A DNA stretch of 64,000 nt from Aedes albopictus (GCF_035046485.1 NC_085138.1:13395329-13459328); one strand, 5' to 3'. Counted from the first letter of the stretch, positions 34,088 through 44,236 are shown. The notes: generated by a model not told the origin, from the sequence alone. Numbers and translations are program-made.

Positions 34088-35031
34088 AAGCCTGTATCCG
34101 CAATAATCGGGACACAAAAGTACGGCAGTAACTTCGTACTGAATCAATATAAATTGGCCAAAAATTAACTGAGAACTCTTTGGTGTATGTTTATTATTTG
34201 TGCAAAATTTCATAAAAATCGATGCATTACTTTTAATTGTGGATGAGAAACAAACAGACGACGTTTTTAAGATTTTGTACAATCATCACCAATTTTCAGA
34301 CGCATACTAGATGGTTCTTTTCCATTATAGTTCAAAGTTCTGTGAGGATAATTATGAAACTTCGTGAGCAGTTATGATACTTATAGAGACACTTTCTTGC
34401 AAAATTTTATCAACTTTTATCAATTGGATTGAAAGTTACTGGTGTTGATAGGGGATAGTGTTAGTGAAAATGTTTCATGTTTTTTATGTGCGATGTTTGC
34501 CCATTCATAACTTTTGAATATCTCTGTCAATTTTCATGAAATTTTCACAAAAGGTAGTTGATTATGTGTATATTATGCCTGCAAAATTTGAAGATTATTG
34601 GTGTCGTACTTTCAACAATACAACCGAAACAATAAGGGGTGCTCACTAATTGTTCAGACAACAAAAATCACGGTCAGCCCCAATATATGTTTCGACTATA
34701 GAACTGTTGATAGTGCATCGATTTTTTTGAAATTTTGCCTATGTAAGTAAAGTAGATTGAGAAGTTTGTGTTCAAAATTTCAGTCATTTTCTTTATCAAA
34801 TTCAAAAGTTACAGCGCTGACAAACTAAACCAGGGGCTGTACAAAATTCAATTGCACGCGTTCTACTGTTTCATTGCTACAACATAAGGTACTTCACCGA
34901 TTCACATGAAATTTTGCAGGTGAAATGAACACACCATAAGATATTATCAGGCAAAATTTGAGCAATTTTAATGGATCTATTGCAGAGTTACAGCAATACT
35001 TCTGTGTCCCGATTATTGCGGATACAGGCTT
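34088..35031. mobile_element. TA-flanked element, 944 bp
   Basis: Inverted ends AAGCCTGTATCCGCAATAAT and ATTATTGCGGATACAGGCTT extend for about 34 bp each (including TCGGGACACA.AAGTA), bounded by TA (34086-34087 and 35032-35033). It is non-coding. Confidence 0.85.
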
Positions 35032-35743
35032 TACCCCGTCTTCTACCGACGACGATGCTCGACTTTCCCTGCTGAGGAGGTAATCTTTTGTCTCGAAGAA
35101 ATAGGCAAAAGTGTCTTGTTTCTTACCTCAAATTGTAGTTCTCTTAAGTGGCGGTTTCCAGTTTACCTTTCTCAAACCAACTAGCTGTGTATCTGCGGGA
35201 ACGGATTCAACAAATCAATGATGGTTACCGGCACTGATGAATGGAGGTGGATTGGAACACAATTCCGTTCAGAAACTCCAAGGGCGCTTTGGTCCTCTGC
35301 ACGCAGAGTCCATGTTTCGTGCCCATAGAGGACAACCCTAATCAGCGTTTTGTAGATAGTTAACTTCGCAAACTTTACTCGATCTTTGAGTTCTGCGGAG
35401 TCCCAAGTATGCTCTATAGCACAATGCGTCTCTGAATTTCTCTGCAGGTGTCGTTGTCGGCGGCAGCAATGAGTCCAAGTAACATGTACTTTACTGTAAT
35501 TCTTAAACCGCCTCGATTTCATCACCGTCGATAAAAATTCGGTAGTACTTTGAAATCGAGACATTAATGATTAATTCGGTTCACCTGGCTTCGTTAGTCG
35601 GATGTACGTTTCCGCCATCGTCTCAAATTTGCGACCTAAAATTCAATATCATCTGTGAAACTAAGAAGCTGAACGGACGCCGTGAAAATCGTTTGTACCG
35701 TGTTTATCCCTACTCTTCTCATTACAACCTCTAGCAATGTTAA

Positions 35744-35841
35744 CCCTAAAAGGGATACCTGGGGTCTTTCAGAGCTCGTCTTCGATGGAACACACTCAGC
35801 GAGGTGACGAAATTGAGGCCATGAAGGTATCCCTTTTAGGG
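35744..35841. mobile_element. piggyBac-type MITE, 98 bp, TTAA-flanked
   Basis: It starts CCCTAAAAGGGATACCT and ends with the complement AGGTATCCCTTTTAGGG. TTAA occurs immediately outside both ends (35740-35743 and 35842-35845). TTAA duplication with a CCCT terminus is typical of piggyBac-type insertion. It contributes the fortuitous N-terminus of the long frame that continues into the RTE copy. Confidence 0.85.
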
Positions 35842-35857
35842 TTAAACAGCAGGCACG

Positions 35858-37194
35858 TAATCTGCCCCATTCACAAGAAAGGCGACCATTTGGAATGTGA
35901 GAACTTTAGGGCGATCACTATTTTGAATGCTGCCTACAAAGTGCTATCCCAGATCATCTTCCGTCGTCTGTCACCTAAAACAAGTGAGCTCGTGGGAAGT
36001 TATCAAGCCGGCTTCATCGACGGCCGGTCGACAACGGACCAGATCTTTACCGTACGGCAAATCCTCCAGAAATGCCGTGAATACCAGGTCCCAACGCATC
36101 ACCTGTTCATCGACTTCAAAGCGGCATACGACAGTATCGACCGCGCAGAGCTATGGAGAATCATGGACGAAAACGGCTTTCCTGGGAAGCTGACTAGACT
36201 GATTAAAGCAACGATGGACGGTGTGCAAAACTGCGTAAGGGTTTCGGGTGAACTATCTAGTTCATTCGAATCTCGCCGGGGACTGCGACAAGGTTATGGA
36301 CTCTCATGCCTACTCTTCAACTTCGCTCTGGAAGGTGTGATGCGACGAGCCGGGCTCAACAGCCGGGGAACGATTTTCACAAAATCCGGACAATTTGTGT
36401 GCTTTGCGGACGACATGGACATTATTGCCAGAACATTTGGAACGGTGGCAGAGCTGTACACCCGCCTGAAACGCGAAGCAGCAAAGGTCGGACTGGTGGT
36501 GAATGCCTCAAAAACAAAGTACATGCTGGTAGGCGGAACCGAAAACGACCGGATCCGTCTGGGTAGTAATGTTACGATAGACGGGTATACTTTCGAGGTG
36601 GTGGAGGAATTCGTCTACCTCGGATCCTTACTGACGGCTGACAACAACGTGAGCCGTGAAATTCGGAGGCGCATCATCAGCGGAAGTCGGGCCTACTACG
36701 GGCTCCAGAAGAAACTGCGGTCGAAAAAGATTCACCCACGCACCAAATGCACCATGTATAAAACGCTTATAAGACCGGTAATCCTCTACGGGCACGAGAC
36801 ATGGACCATGCTCGAGGAGGACCTGCAAGCACTCGGAGTTTTCGAGCGACGCGTGCTAAGGACGATCTTCGGCGGTGTGCAGGAGAACGGTGTGTGGCGG
36901 AGAAGAATGAACCATGAGCTCGCTGCACTTTACGGCGAACCCAGCATTCAGAAGGTGGCCAAAGCCGGAAGGATACGGTGGGCAGGGCATGTTGCAAGAA
37001 TGCCGGACAACAACCCTGCAAAGCTGGTGTTTGCAACTGATCCGGTTGGCACAAGAAGGCGTGGAGCGCAGAGAGCACGATGGGCGGACCAGGTGGAGCG
37101 TGACTTGGCGAGCATCGGGCGCGACCGAGGATGGAGAGCGGCAGCCACGAACCGTGTATTATGGAGAAATATTGTTGATTCAGTTTTATCTTGA
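35858..37194 (+). pseudogene. RTE reverse transcriptase, N-terminally truncated, otherwise open
   Basis: The frame is open from the insertion point to the stop at 37194. It encodes ICPIHKKGDHLECENFRAIT, the finger motif HHLFIDFKAAYDSIDRAELW, and LRQGYGLSCLLFNFALEG. The catalytic block FADDMD lies at 36403-36420, followed by KVGLVVNASKTKYMLVGG, a thumb region with YGHETWTM and a C-terminal RIRWAGHVARMPDNNPAKLV. The apurinic endonuclease domain that should precede the RT in RTE elements is absent through 5' truncation, so the product would not be autonomous. LRQGYG carries Tyr where LRQGDG is usual. The upstream start codons come from the neighbouring MITE and are accidental. Confidence 0.88.
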
Positions 37195-37225
37195 ATTTGA
37201 TGTAATACTAAATAAATGAAAAATG
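35858..37225 (+). mobile_element. 5'-truncated RTE-clade LINE with 10-bp target duplication
   Basis: The insertion is bracketed by the identical 10-mer AGCAGGCACG (35848-35857 and 37226-37235). It begins in the RT domain and ends after the stop codon with a short 3' UTR and an A-rich tail (AAATAAATGAAAAATG). Relatives lie on the minus strand at 44563-47590, 58103-58450 and 61876-62912. It inserted into an older RTE relic in the opposite orientation. Confidence 0.88.
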
Positions 37226-37544
37226 AGCAGGCACGAAAGACCACCACCTTGCCGTAATGCTCTGCGCCATTCGAAGGGACACGAGAATGTCCCTGATACT
37301 CGAACTCCGCACATCACACTCGATCCATCGTTGCCATGATCAATCGTCAGTTTATCAGGGAATCCGTATTCGTGCATAATCTGCCATAGCTGTTCTCGAT
37401 CGATTGTACCATACGCCGATTTAAAATCGATGAACAAGTGATGTGTGGGCACGTTGTATTCGCGGCATTTCTGCAACACCTTGTGGATGGCGAACATCTG
37501 ATCCGTTGTAAAGTACTAAAATAGTGCTTGTACAGTTGTAATTC

Positions 37545-37760
37545 AACACTTGAATTCTGCATTACGCAAAATTGCAATGTCGTTGTTTTTCTCGTAACGA
37601 AATGATAGAAAAAATCATGCGACAGGTAAAAAAAATACGATTAAAACCTTCCATTTATTTGAATTCAAAAAAGTTAAATTTAGGTCTAATTTGCAAAGCT
37701 AAAAAAATCAGTCGCGGTTAGCTGCACAGTTGGATGAATGAAGCTGTTTATTATTTGTTT
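37545..37760 (+). repeat. Block shared with 41890-42085
   Basis: TTTTTCTCGTAACGA, then AAATTTAG.TCTAATTTGCAAA, then AAATCAGTCG and GAAGCTGTTTATTATTTGTTT recur in the same order near 41.9-42.08 kb. It is either a dispersed repeat fragment or an old duplication. Here the satellite follows it; at the second site the candidate Thr-rich gene follows it. Confidence 0.6.
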
Positions 37761-39730
37761 TGTTCCAGGGCCTTCATGGAAGTTTCAGTGGCGTTTCAGG
37801 GGCTTTCTGAGGGTTTCAGGGGTGTTTCATGGAGTTTCAGAGGTCTTTAAGAGCGTGCCATTGGGTTTCAGGGATGTCCCAGAGTGTTCCAATGGGTTTC
37901 AGAGGGTTTCAAGAGAGTTTCAAGGGTTTTCAAGTGTTTTTAGAGGCGTTCGAGGTACTTTCATGAATGTTTCAGGTAGTTATCGGGTGTCAGGGGCGTT
38001 CCTGGCCATTCCATGGGGTTTCAGGAAGGTTTCAAGGTGTTTCAGCAAGTTTCAGGAGGTTTCAGAAGCATTCCAATGAGTTTCAAGAGAGTTCAGTGGC
38101 GTTCCAGGATATTTCGGGGATGTTCCTGCGAGTTTCATAGGGTTTCAGGGGTTTACTGAGGGATTTCAAGGCATTCTATGAGGTTTCAGGGACGTTCCAG
38201 GATGTTCCAGCAGGTTCGAGGAGCGTTCCAGGGAGTATCAGGCAGGGTTCGTGATTTCCACTTTGCATCTTACAGTTTCTCATATTTTCGAAAAATATTA
38301 ATTCATTTCTTTGTCAATCTACCATCTAATCTAATCAACAACTATGGACTAAAAATGAATGCATTAAATGCAGAAATTATCTTCTATATATGATAATAGC
38401 TGCTTCGATCACCACCTATCATTCTTTGCCATTCACTAACGAATAACAATGAGGATGAGGTGAATGAACGGATCCTTGGTTACAAGAGTGTCCTAGAAGG
38501 TTTCAGGGGCTTTTTAGGTAGTTTCTGAGGTGTTCCAGAAGGATTCAGGGGATTCCAGGAGCGATCCAGGGGCGTTCCATGGAGTTTCAAGGATATTTCA
38601 GGGTGTTCCAGCGGGTTTCAGGTGCGCCCCGGGGTTGTCAATAGGTTCCGGGTGTGTTTCAGGAGTTTCATGGATCCTAGGGGTGTTCCAGGAGGGCTTC
38701 AGGGGCTTTCCATTCAGGGATTCAGGGACGTTCCAGGGTGTTTTGGCGGATTTCAAGAGCTTTAAAGGGGTTTTAGGGGTTCCATACGCGTTTCAAGAGT
38801 GTTACAACGTGTTTCAGGGGTTTTCAGGGGCATTCCATGCGATTTCAAAGAAGTTCCAGCAAACAGGGGTTTTAATGGTGTTACAGGGGACATATCTCTG
38901 ATATCACCTGAAACCTGAAAACAAAGCCTTGAAACTTGATGCTGTCAATAAACTACGTAGACTCATTTTTGGCTATTCCAGACTCCCTCTTTCCCCCTCC
39001 ATTGTTCATATAAAATTTTCGAAAATTTTATGGACCATAGGCTTTGGCCACCAAGCGTTACGGAGGCGTTTTCGGGGATTTCGGAGGTTTTCAAGTGCGT
39101 TACATGGGGTCTGAGCCAGTTGTAGGGGGATTTTGGAGGCATTTCAAGCGGTTTTGGAGCATTTTCATTGGGATTCAGAGGCGTTACTGATGAGTTTTCT
39201 GGGGTTTCGGAGCGTCTCAGGTGCGTTACATGGGGAACTAGGGGGTTTCAGGGAGATTTTGAAAGCATTTCAGGAAGTTTCAGAGCGTTTTTGATGAAAT
39301 TCGGAGGCGTTACGGAGACGTTGCGGAGGCGTTTTAGTGAATTTCGGAGGATATTAATTACGTTACATGCGGTCCGGTTTAGGGGGATTTCAGAGGCATT
39401 ACAGGAAGTGTCAGAGGATTTTCAACCCTGAAACCTCCGTAATCGCACTGAAATAACTAATAGGCCCAGAAACCCCCTAAATCTCACTTTAAAACCTCTT
39501 GAAACACCCCTGAAATGCTATCAAACGCCCCTAAAACCGTTCGTTGAGGTGTCCTTAAAATGTTCCTAAAACCCCCAGAAAATCTCTGAAGTGACTCTGA
39601 AATACCTTGAAACACCCTTCAAACCTTGTAGCAGAAACACCCTTCAAACCCCTTGCAACGCCCTGAAAAGGCTTTTTGCCCTTAAAGTCTTTTGAAACGT
39701 CCCTAGAACCCCCTCAATACTATTGAAATG
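37761..39730. repeat. TTTCAGGGG-type minisatellite, orientation switch near 39.43 kb
   Basis: GTTTCAGGGGCGTTCCAGG-like units recur at about 12/24-bp spacing from 37761 to 39430, with an AT-rich interruption at about 38270-38460. From 39430 to 39730 the complementary form (CCTGAAACACCCCTGAAA) takes over. The sequence differs from the GGAATTCC arrays, but period and orientation switching are the same. Confidence 0.8.
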
Positions 39731-40044
39731 TCAATGAATTCGGAATATCCAGAAAAATGACCACGTGGTTTATGGACAGCCTCCCAGGGAAACGACTACA
39801 CCAGTGTAGCAGAGAACGAAACTGTTCCAACCCATACTCCTAGGGAAGTTTAAGATGCCATTCAATATTGGTGCCTCGTGACCATGAGATTAGGATCACC
39901 AAGCATAGGGTGCTCTTAGGTTCGCTGCAACCGCAAATAGGCATCGTGTACATACGTGGCCTATCACGGAGTTGGCGGTCCCTCAGTAGTTATCTTCGTC
40001 TGTCGTTGATCTGACATCCTCTGCTCAGAGCTTTCGAAAATCAT
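39731..40044. other. Unassigned stretch, possibly decayed transposon
   Basis: Composition is near-coding (CCAACCCATACTCCTAGGGA), but every frame is interrupted. It directly precedes an RTE scrap. Confidence 0.3.
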
Positions 40045-40115
40045 TGACAAGAATGGCTTTCCAAGGAAACTGATCAGATTGATTAAAGCATTATTGATGG
40101 ATACACCAATGTCAA
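40045..40115 (+). pseudogene. RTE reverse-transcriptase scrap
   Basis: GACAAGAATGGCTTTCCAAG...GATTAAAGCA matches the RTE segment at 36165-36215 (Asp-Glu-Asn-Gly-Phe-Pro-Gly-Lys-Leu). Only about 25 codons are preserved. Confidence 0.6.
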
Positions 40116-41266
40116 GGCATGAATGCTTCGAATTCACTGTTCCGATGTCAAATTCTAGTCCACGCAGTAACAGTTCTTAAGTGTGCCGGGAATGGCGTTC
40201 TGTCGACTCAGTTCCACGTTCCCACTGGGCATAGAGCACAGAGAGGCTACTTAGGAAGCTGGCATACCTTGACGTCCTCCTAGAAGAGTGATTCACGAAG
40301 TCCATAACTGCAAGGCTAGGCAGCCAACCTCGAAAGTGCGAACTGCACTAGCCCCTCTCCAAAGCAACACCTTTTGGAAGTTTCGGGGAGACGAAGGGTT
40401 TGGCGGTAGAAGTAAAGGTTTAGGTTGGTCGGGAAAGTAGCCTTTTCTTTTTAGATGGCTTCGCAGTTCTAAGTCCTTGTGTGTCCCTATTGAATCAGTG
40501 CAGTGTAGTGTTGCTTTCAAGTCACGTCAACCTTGATAGAAACCAAATTTGTATCACCCTTTCTTTGCGCTTGCTGATTCGCTTTCTGCACACACGTCAC
40601 GCATCATCTTCGCTCTGTGATCATCACCACTAATATGGGTAAGATTGTCATAGCTCTCTCTTTCAGCTGCATGAAGCAGAGATACACACACCGAGGTACC
40701 TGTAAAGGATTGGCACGTTAAGCTGTTAAGGGTCAAATAGTTGTCCAAGAAGAAACCAATGCTCAAACATTTTGTTTGACTCGATCGAATTTGAATTAGT
40801 GTCAAATTGATGTTGTTTCTTGAGTTCTTTCCTTCTCAAATATTTGACCCTGTGTACTTCAGTTAGATCGATCGGTTTGACAGCTCACATTTGTTTGCGG
40901 TTTTCTGTGATAAAGTGAAGGAGGGAAGATTTTTTGCTTTTTTCACTCATAGGCTCATAAGAATCACCATGAGAAACATCGTAGGAAAAAAGTGTTTCCC
41001 GACTCATCAGCCTTCGTAGTCCCCAATATGCCAAGCTGGATCGTATCACTTGAAGAGGGTCAAAATTCGAATCCAACGTTTATCTCGTGATAGTTACGAT
41101 GATTCGTAGCACTGGTGGTACGGTCAAAGGTGAGTGGATTGAATTCTCCTAAAGAATGCTTAATGAAATTTCCGATCCGAATACTTTTGCAGCCTTTTTA
41201 GAATATGAACACTTTTATTTATTATTGCAACATCCATCTTTCCTACTTAGATTAGTTTTAGGTATA
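40116..41266. other. Intergenic DNA, no gene recognised
   Basis: Short frames only. Some text near 40550-41090 (GTGATCATCACCA, TTTTTTCACTCATAGGCTCA) looks like repeat DNA, but no termini or target duplications were found. Confidence 0.3.
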
Positions 41267-41774
41267 CCGTATTACCCCGCTAATACGACACCGACTCTTG
41301 TCGAATAACCGGAGTAAACTTTTAATTCGACAAACTGGTCACTAAGGTGACCAGTTTGTCGAATTAAAAGTTTACTCCGGTGTAAGCACCATTATGCTCA
41401 TTGAAATTTGGCAACTCTATTTTTGTTTTTGTTTTGATTTCCGGATTTGCTATGAAACATAATTTCAACAGATATTGCGGTGGTGCGAATAAAAAGCTCG
41501 TTCTTTCTATGATTGTTGCCATCCTCAGTTCATTCTGGTTGGTCTTCAGGTGGTTTGGGTGTCGAATAGCATCATCTCAGAACTTCGGGAATTAGCGGCT
41601 GCAAGAGGAGCTGCTGCGGGTACGAGTATAAGCGCAATTTCAAGCTGTTTTGAATTTACAGTGTACATCGCTGTGACATTTGAACACTTTTTAATTCGAC
41701 ATACATGTCCAATAAGCGGGCTACGAATTTAAAAGTGTCGTATTAAAACGTTTCGAACCAGCGGGGTAAGACGG
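41267..41774. mobile_element. TA-flanked MITE with a 34-bp perfect hairpin near one end
   Basis: The ends CCGTATTACCCCGCT and AGCGGGGTAAGACGG are complementary with one mismatch, and TA flanks both (41265-41266 and 41775-41776). CGACACTTTTAAA-type text near the right end echoes the left subterminal region. The ends resemble those of the 23.2 and 24.1 kb elements (CCGTAAAACGGGG), suggesting a superfamily. Confidence 0.7.
41309..41380. repeat. Perfect 34-bp inverted repeat with 4-bp loop
   Basis: Arms at 41309-41342 and 41347-41380 are exact complements (CCGGAGTAAACTTTTAATTC... and ...GAATTAAAAGTTTACTCCGG), separated by TAAG. Confidence 0.95.
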
Positions 41775-41889
41775 TAGGTGCTTCTTAACTAGTTACAATC
41801 AAAATGTAAAATAGTTCCCATTCGGCTGTGATTCAATGCTTGAAACCTATTATGCAATAGTAAGCAATTAACATGTTTGATTTATTTGG

Positions 41890-42085
41890 GTGGTTCTCTT
41901 TTAATGTTTTTCTCGTAACGATAAAAACTATTAAGAAAAAAATAATCAACTACGATAAAAGCTTTTCATGCATTTGCAAATCATAAAAGATAAATTTAGC
42001 ACTAATTTGCAAAAAAAAATCAGTCATGGTCTGCTGCTTCATTTGATAAAGAAGTTGTTTATTATTTGTTTATCTTCTGTGCCCT
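41890..42085 (+). repeat. Block shared with 37545-37760, upstream of the Thr-rich candidate gene
   Basis: TTTTTCTCGTAACGATAAAA...AATTTAGCACTAATTTGCAA...AAATCAGTC...GAAGTTGTTTATTATTTGTT matches the block at 37.6-37.76 kb in order and spacing. It ends about 25 bp before the candidate gene's start codon, so it would cover its promoter and leader. Confidence 0.6.
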
Positions 42086-42108
42086 GTTCATAACGCTTTC
42101 CATTCGCA

Positions 42109-42448
42109 ATGGGGTCGTTTTCATTGATGGTTGTTGGACTGTTTTACATCGCAGTGGTGAGTAGGTCATATTCTATGTCGCATCAAAATACTGAAAAGAT
42201 ATTCTCCATGATCCAAGATCGTCCTACCTAACGCTGCTCACGGTCATCGCAGAGAAGGAGGAGGAGGAGGAACTGCAGGAGGTGCCGGTACTTCAGCTCT
42301 TACAACAACGGTTCAGACTTCCAACATTTCATCGCCAGTACTGAGAATTGCAACCACCACCGCCGCCGCGAGATCCACCACCTTCCGCACCACGCAGCCA
42401 AACCTCAGCACAACGCTGCACCCGTTAGACGCCGCAAAAGGAAAGTGA
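42109..42448 (+). CDS. Candidate small secreted Thr-rich peptide gene, two exons
   Basis: An ATG at 42109 opens a hydrophobic signal-peptide-like run, MGSFSLMVVGLFYIAVVS. A branch-point-like CTAAC and the acceptor TCATCGCAG lie at 42233-42252. Splicing from the weak donor AG|GTCATA (exon 1 42109-42164) to 42253 gives 83 aa with a Gly run and a Thr/Ser-rich tail (ALTTTVQTSNISS...TTTAAARSTTFRTTQPNLST), stopping at 42446-42448. AATAAA follows 13 bp later. The stronger donor TG|GTGAGT at 42157 would instead read an Arg/His-rich frame of 108 aa to 42528. Either product would be secreted; Thr/Ser richness suggests mucin-like O-glycosylation. I recognise no family, and the signal peptide or the exon could be chance. 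Confidence 0.4.
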
Positions 42449-42835
42449 CCATTAAATTTCTAATAAATTGGACGAGCGAACTATTCGCGAGCTACGGAAT
42501 CTACACCACCGAGTCGATAGTTTGCTGATAAAGAAAACAAACATTGCAAAACGCCGCGTGTGTCTGGTATCTATTGGAAGCTAGTTGTAATGCCACTGCA
42601 TCAACTGCAACATTGTAATGCGTTAGAATTAGATGTCTGAGTGGGTTGGGATTAACTACCATTAGATGGGGCGATATTGAGCTGCAAGGTTAGTAGACGA
42701 TCCTTCCCGATGATGGCATAAATATATGTTATCTAGTTATTTCCATTAGTCTACTGGACAAAACTTAGGATCGTCGGCAGGTTCGATCCCCTTTCCAGTA
42801 GAGATTTTTTTTTTCAGCTTTCTGGGTATAGAGTA

Positions 42836-43392
42836 ATGCAGGGCAAAAGTTCGTACCCAACTGTTTCCGCAAAATAACTTTTAAACGAAAAGAACATAAT
42901 TTCGGGATTTCTCGCTAAACGATTCTTCGACATGTTGTCTTCAAAACGTAGTACTAGATTTTTTTCGAGTTCCTCATTTAGTTCTAGTCAGGATGCCAGA
43001 TTATTTTAACAAAAATCTGTATCAATACAGATGTTTCTGTATCGTCGTATTTGAGGGTATAGCAGTCACCAAGAGTTCTAGATTTCAAATAAAAACTAAA
43101 TATAATGTACTACTTTTAGACGGTTTTTAATTTTTACTGGTATTTATTTTTTTAACATGTGTGAACATGTGCAATTTTTCATAAATTCTTTAAAGTTTAT
43201 GCAGCAATTTATAAAGTTTTCATTAAATTTAACTTTACATTTTATACTTTCTGAAGAAATTTGAATCACTGTTCAAAAATCTGTATTTTTCTGTACTGTA
43301 TATCTTGTCTGTATAGAAGGTTAAATATCTGGCATCTCTGGAGTTGAAAGGTTTTTAATACAAGTAATTTAATGTGAACTTTTGCACCGCAT
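42836..43392. mobile_element. TA-flanked MITE inside a SINE, itself carrying another element
   Basis: The ends ATGCAGGGCAAAAGTTC and GAACTTTTGCACCGCAT are complementary at most positions, with TA at 42834-42835 and 43393-43394. A further inverted-repeat element lies inside at about 42989-43340. Confidence 0.75.
42989..43340. mobile_element. Inner MITE with GATGCCAGAT ends
   Basis: CAGGATGCCAGAT at the left and ATCTGGCATCTCTG at the right are near-perfect complements. Subterminal AAAATCTGTAT/ATACAGAT words also mirror each other. No clear target duplication was seen. Confidence 0.6.
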
Positions 43393-43622
43393 TACTCTAT
43401 TTAGTGTATTTAAGTGCTGTTCCACAAATTCATTCGATGGCAAGCAAAGAAAGCCCTTCCATTATTAAGCCTAGATGTAACACACGCACCATGCGAACAA
43501 AATTCATAATACACCAGCTCAAAGTTACTCCCTCTAAAGGTATAACAATATAACACATGAAACAGCAGTATAGATTCGTACGACCCAGTTTTCATTAGGA
43601 TCCAAACGTGAACAGACGCAAA

Positions 43623-44201
43623 ATGATGGAATTCAAACTGATTGCTGTCTTCCTGACAGTGTCATTGCTGAACACAGGTAATTCTAAATATCGTTCATCA
43701 ATAAACACCATTGACACCAAACCTTCCATTTGTCCACAGCTAACGCCCTCGAATGCTACGAGTGTTTCGACGTTGCAAAATGTCGCGGCGAGCAAAAGGA
43801 TCACGTCGTGCAGTGCAGCAATAACACGGCCCAGAACATGGTTCTCGCCGCAGGATTCTTCTACCCGAATCTGACCGCAGCGTTGGTATACAATGGAAAT
43901 TACCAGTGTACAGCGTTGCAGTTTACACCGCAAGGTATGAGTTAAGCCCAAATTAGCTTCATCAATGTGTGTCAATACTAATCTGCTCGTTGTTTCAGGA
44001 GCCCAGAATGTGTCATTGATGGCCAAAGGTTGCATGTTCGAAACGAAAGAATCCTTGTGTAAGCTGGAAGCTAAGATTCCGAATGGTAACTTCAGCTGTA
44101 AGGCGTGCAATACGAACAAGTGCAACAGTGGCGTCGCGCTCGGGTGGAGCATGCTGCTGATGGCGGCCAGTTTGATTGTATCGTCGTGGGTAGCGAAATA
44201 G
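43623..44201 (+). CDS. Ly6/uPAR (three-finger) GPI-anchored protein, three exons, 150 aa
   Basis: Exons are 43623-43677, 43740-43934 and 43999-44201. Introns of 62 and 64 bp use GTAATT...CACAG and GTATGA...TTTCAG, both phase 1. Residues 1-18 (from MMEFKLIAVF) are a signal peptide. The mature domain has ten cysteines, opening LECYEC, with a central YQC, an MAKGC, and closing CKACNTNKCN. NXS/T sequons include NNT, NLT, NVS and NFS. After the CN motif a hydrophobic stretch (WSMLLMAASLIVSSWVA) fits a GPI-anchor signal. Family role: extracellular, lipid-tethered modulators of receptors, channels or septate junctions in insects; the target here is unknown. It is a close paralogue of the 55988-56552 gene, with identical exon-2 length and total length. 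I chose the first of two tandem ATGs; the second would also serve. Confidence 0.92.
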
Positions 44202-44230
44202 GGAATGAGTTGCGGTTGATATCGATTTGA

Positions 44231-44236
44231 AATAAA
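44231..44236 (+). terminator. Polyadenylation signal AATAAA of the second Ly6 gene
   Basis: A canonical hexamer 30 bp after the stop codon. Confidence 0.65.

Larger units (their letters stand above)
35175..37511 (-). pseudogene. Old RTE-type reverse transcriptase, split by two insertions
   Basis: Reading the minus strand, 37511-37236 encodes MFAIHKVLQKCREYNVPTHH and FIDFKSAYGTIDREQLWQIM (RT fingers/palm) up to GGGLSCLLFN. After the younger insertions it resumes at 35739 as a decayed stretch, and from about 35570 to 35262 encodes LTIYKTLIRVVLYGHETWTL. Stops and gaps are frequent. The break lies exactly at the piggyBac-type MITE and the younger RTE copy, so this is the oldest layer of a three-element nest. 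Confidence 0.75.
42690..43490 (+). mobile_element. tRNA-derived SINE interrupted by a MITE
   Basis: The left part holds a B-box-like GCAGGTTCGATCCCC (42778-42791) and CTGGGTATAGAGTA. The right part, from 43393, continues TACTCTATTTAG...GATGGCAAGCAAAGAAAGCC. The same body is uninterrupted in the SINE at 55255-55455 (CTGGGCATAGAGTATC...GGCAAGCGAAGAAAGCCC). The 557 bp between them are a TA-flanked MITE. The outer limits are approximate. Confidence 0.75.

Noticed and set aside
37738..39431. Frames of 87-123 codons rich in Phe-Gln-Gly-Val-Ser
   Set aside because: They are translations of the TTTCAGGGG minisatellite.
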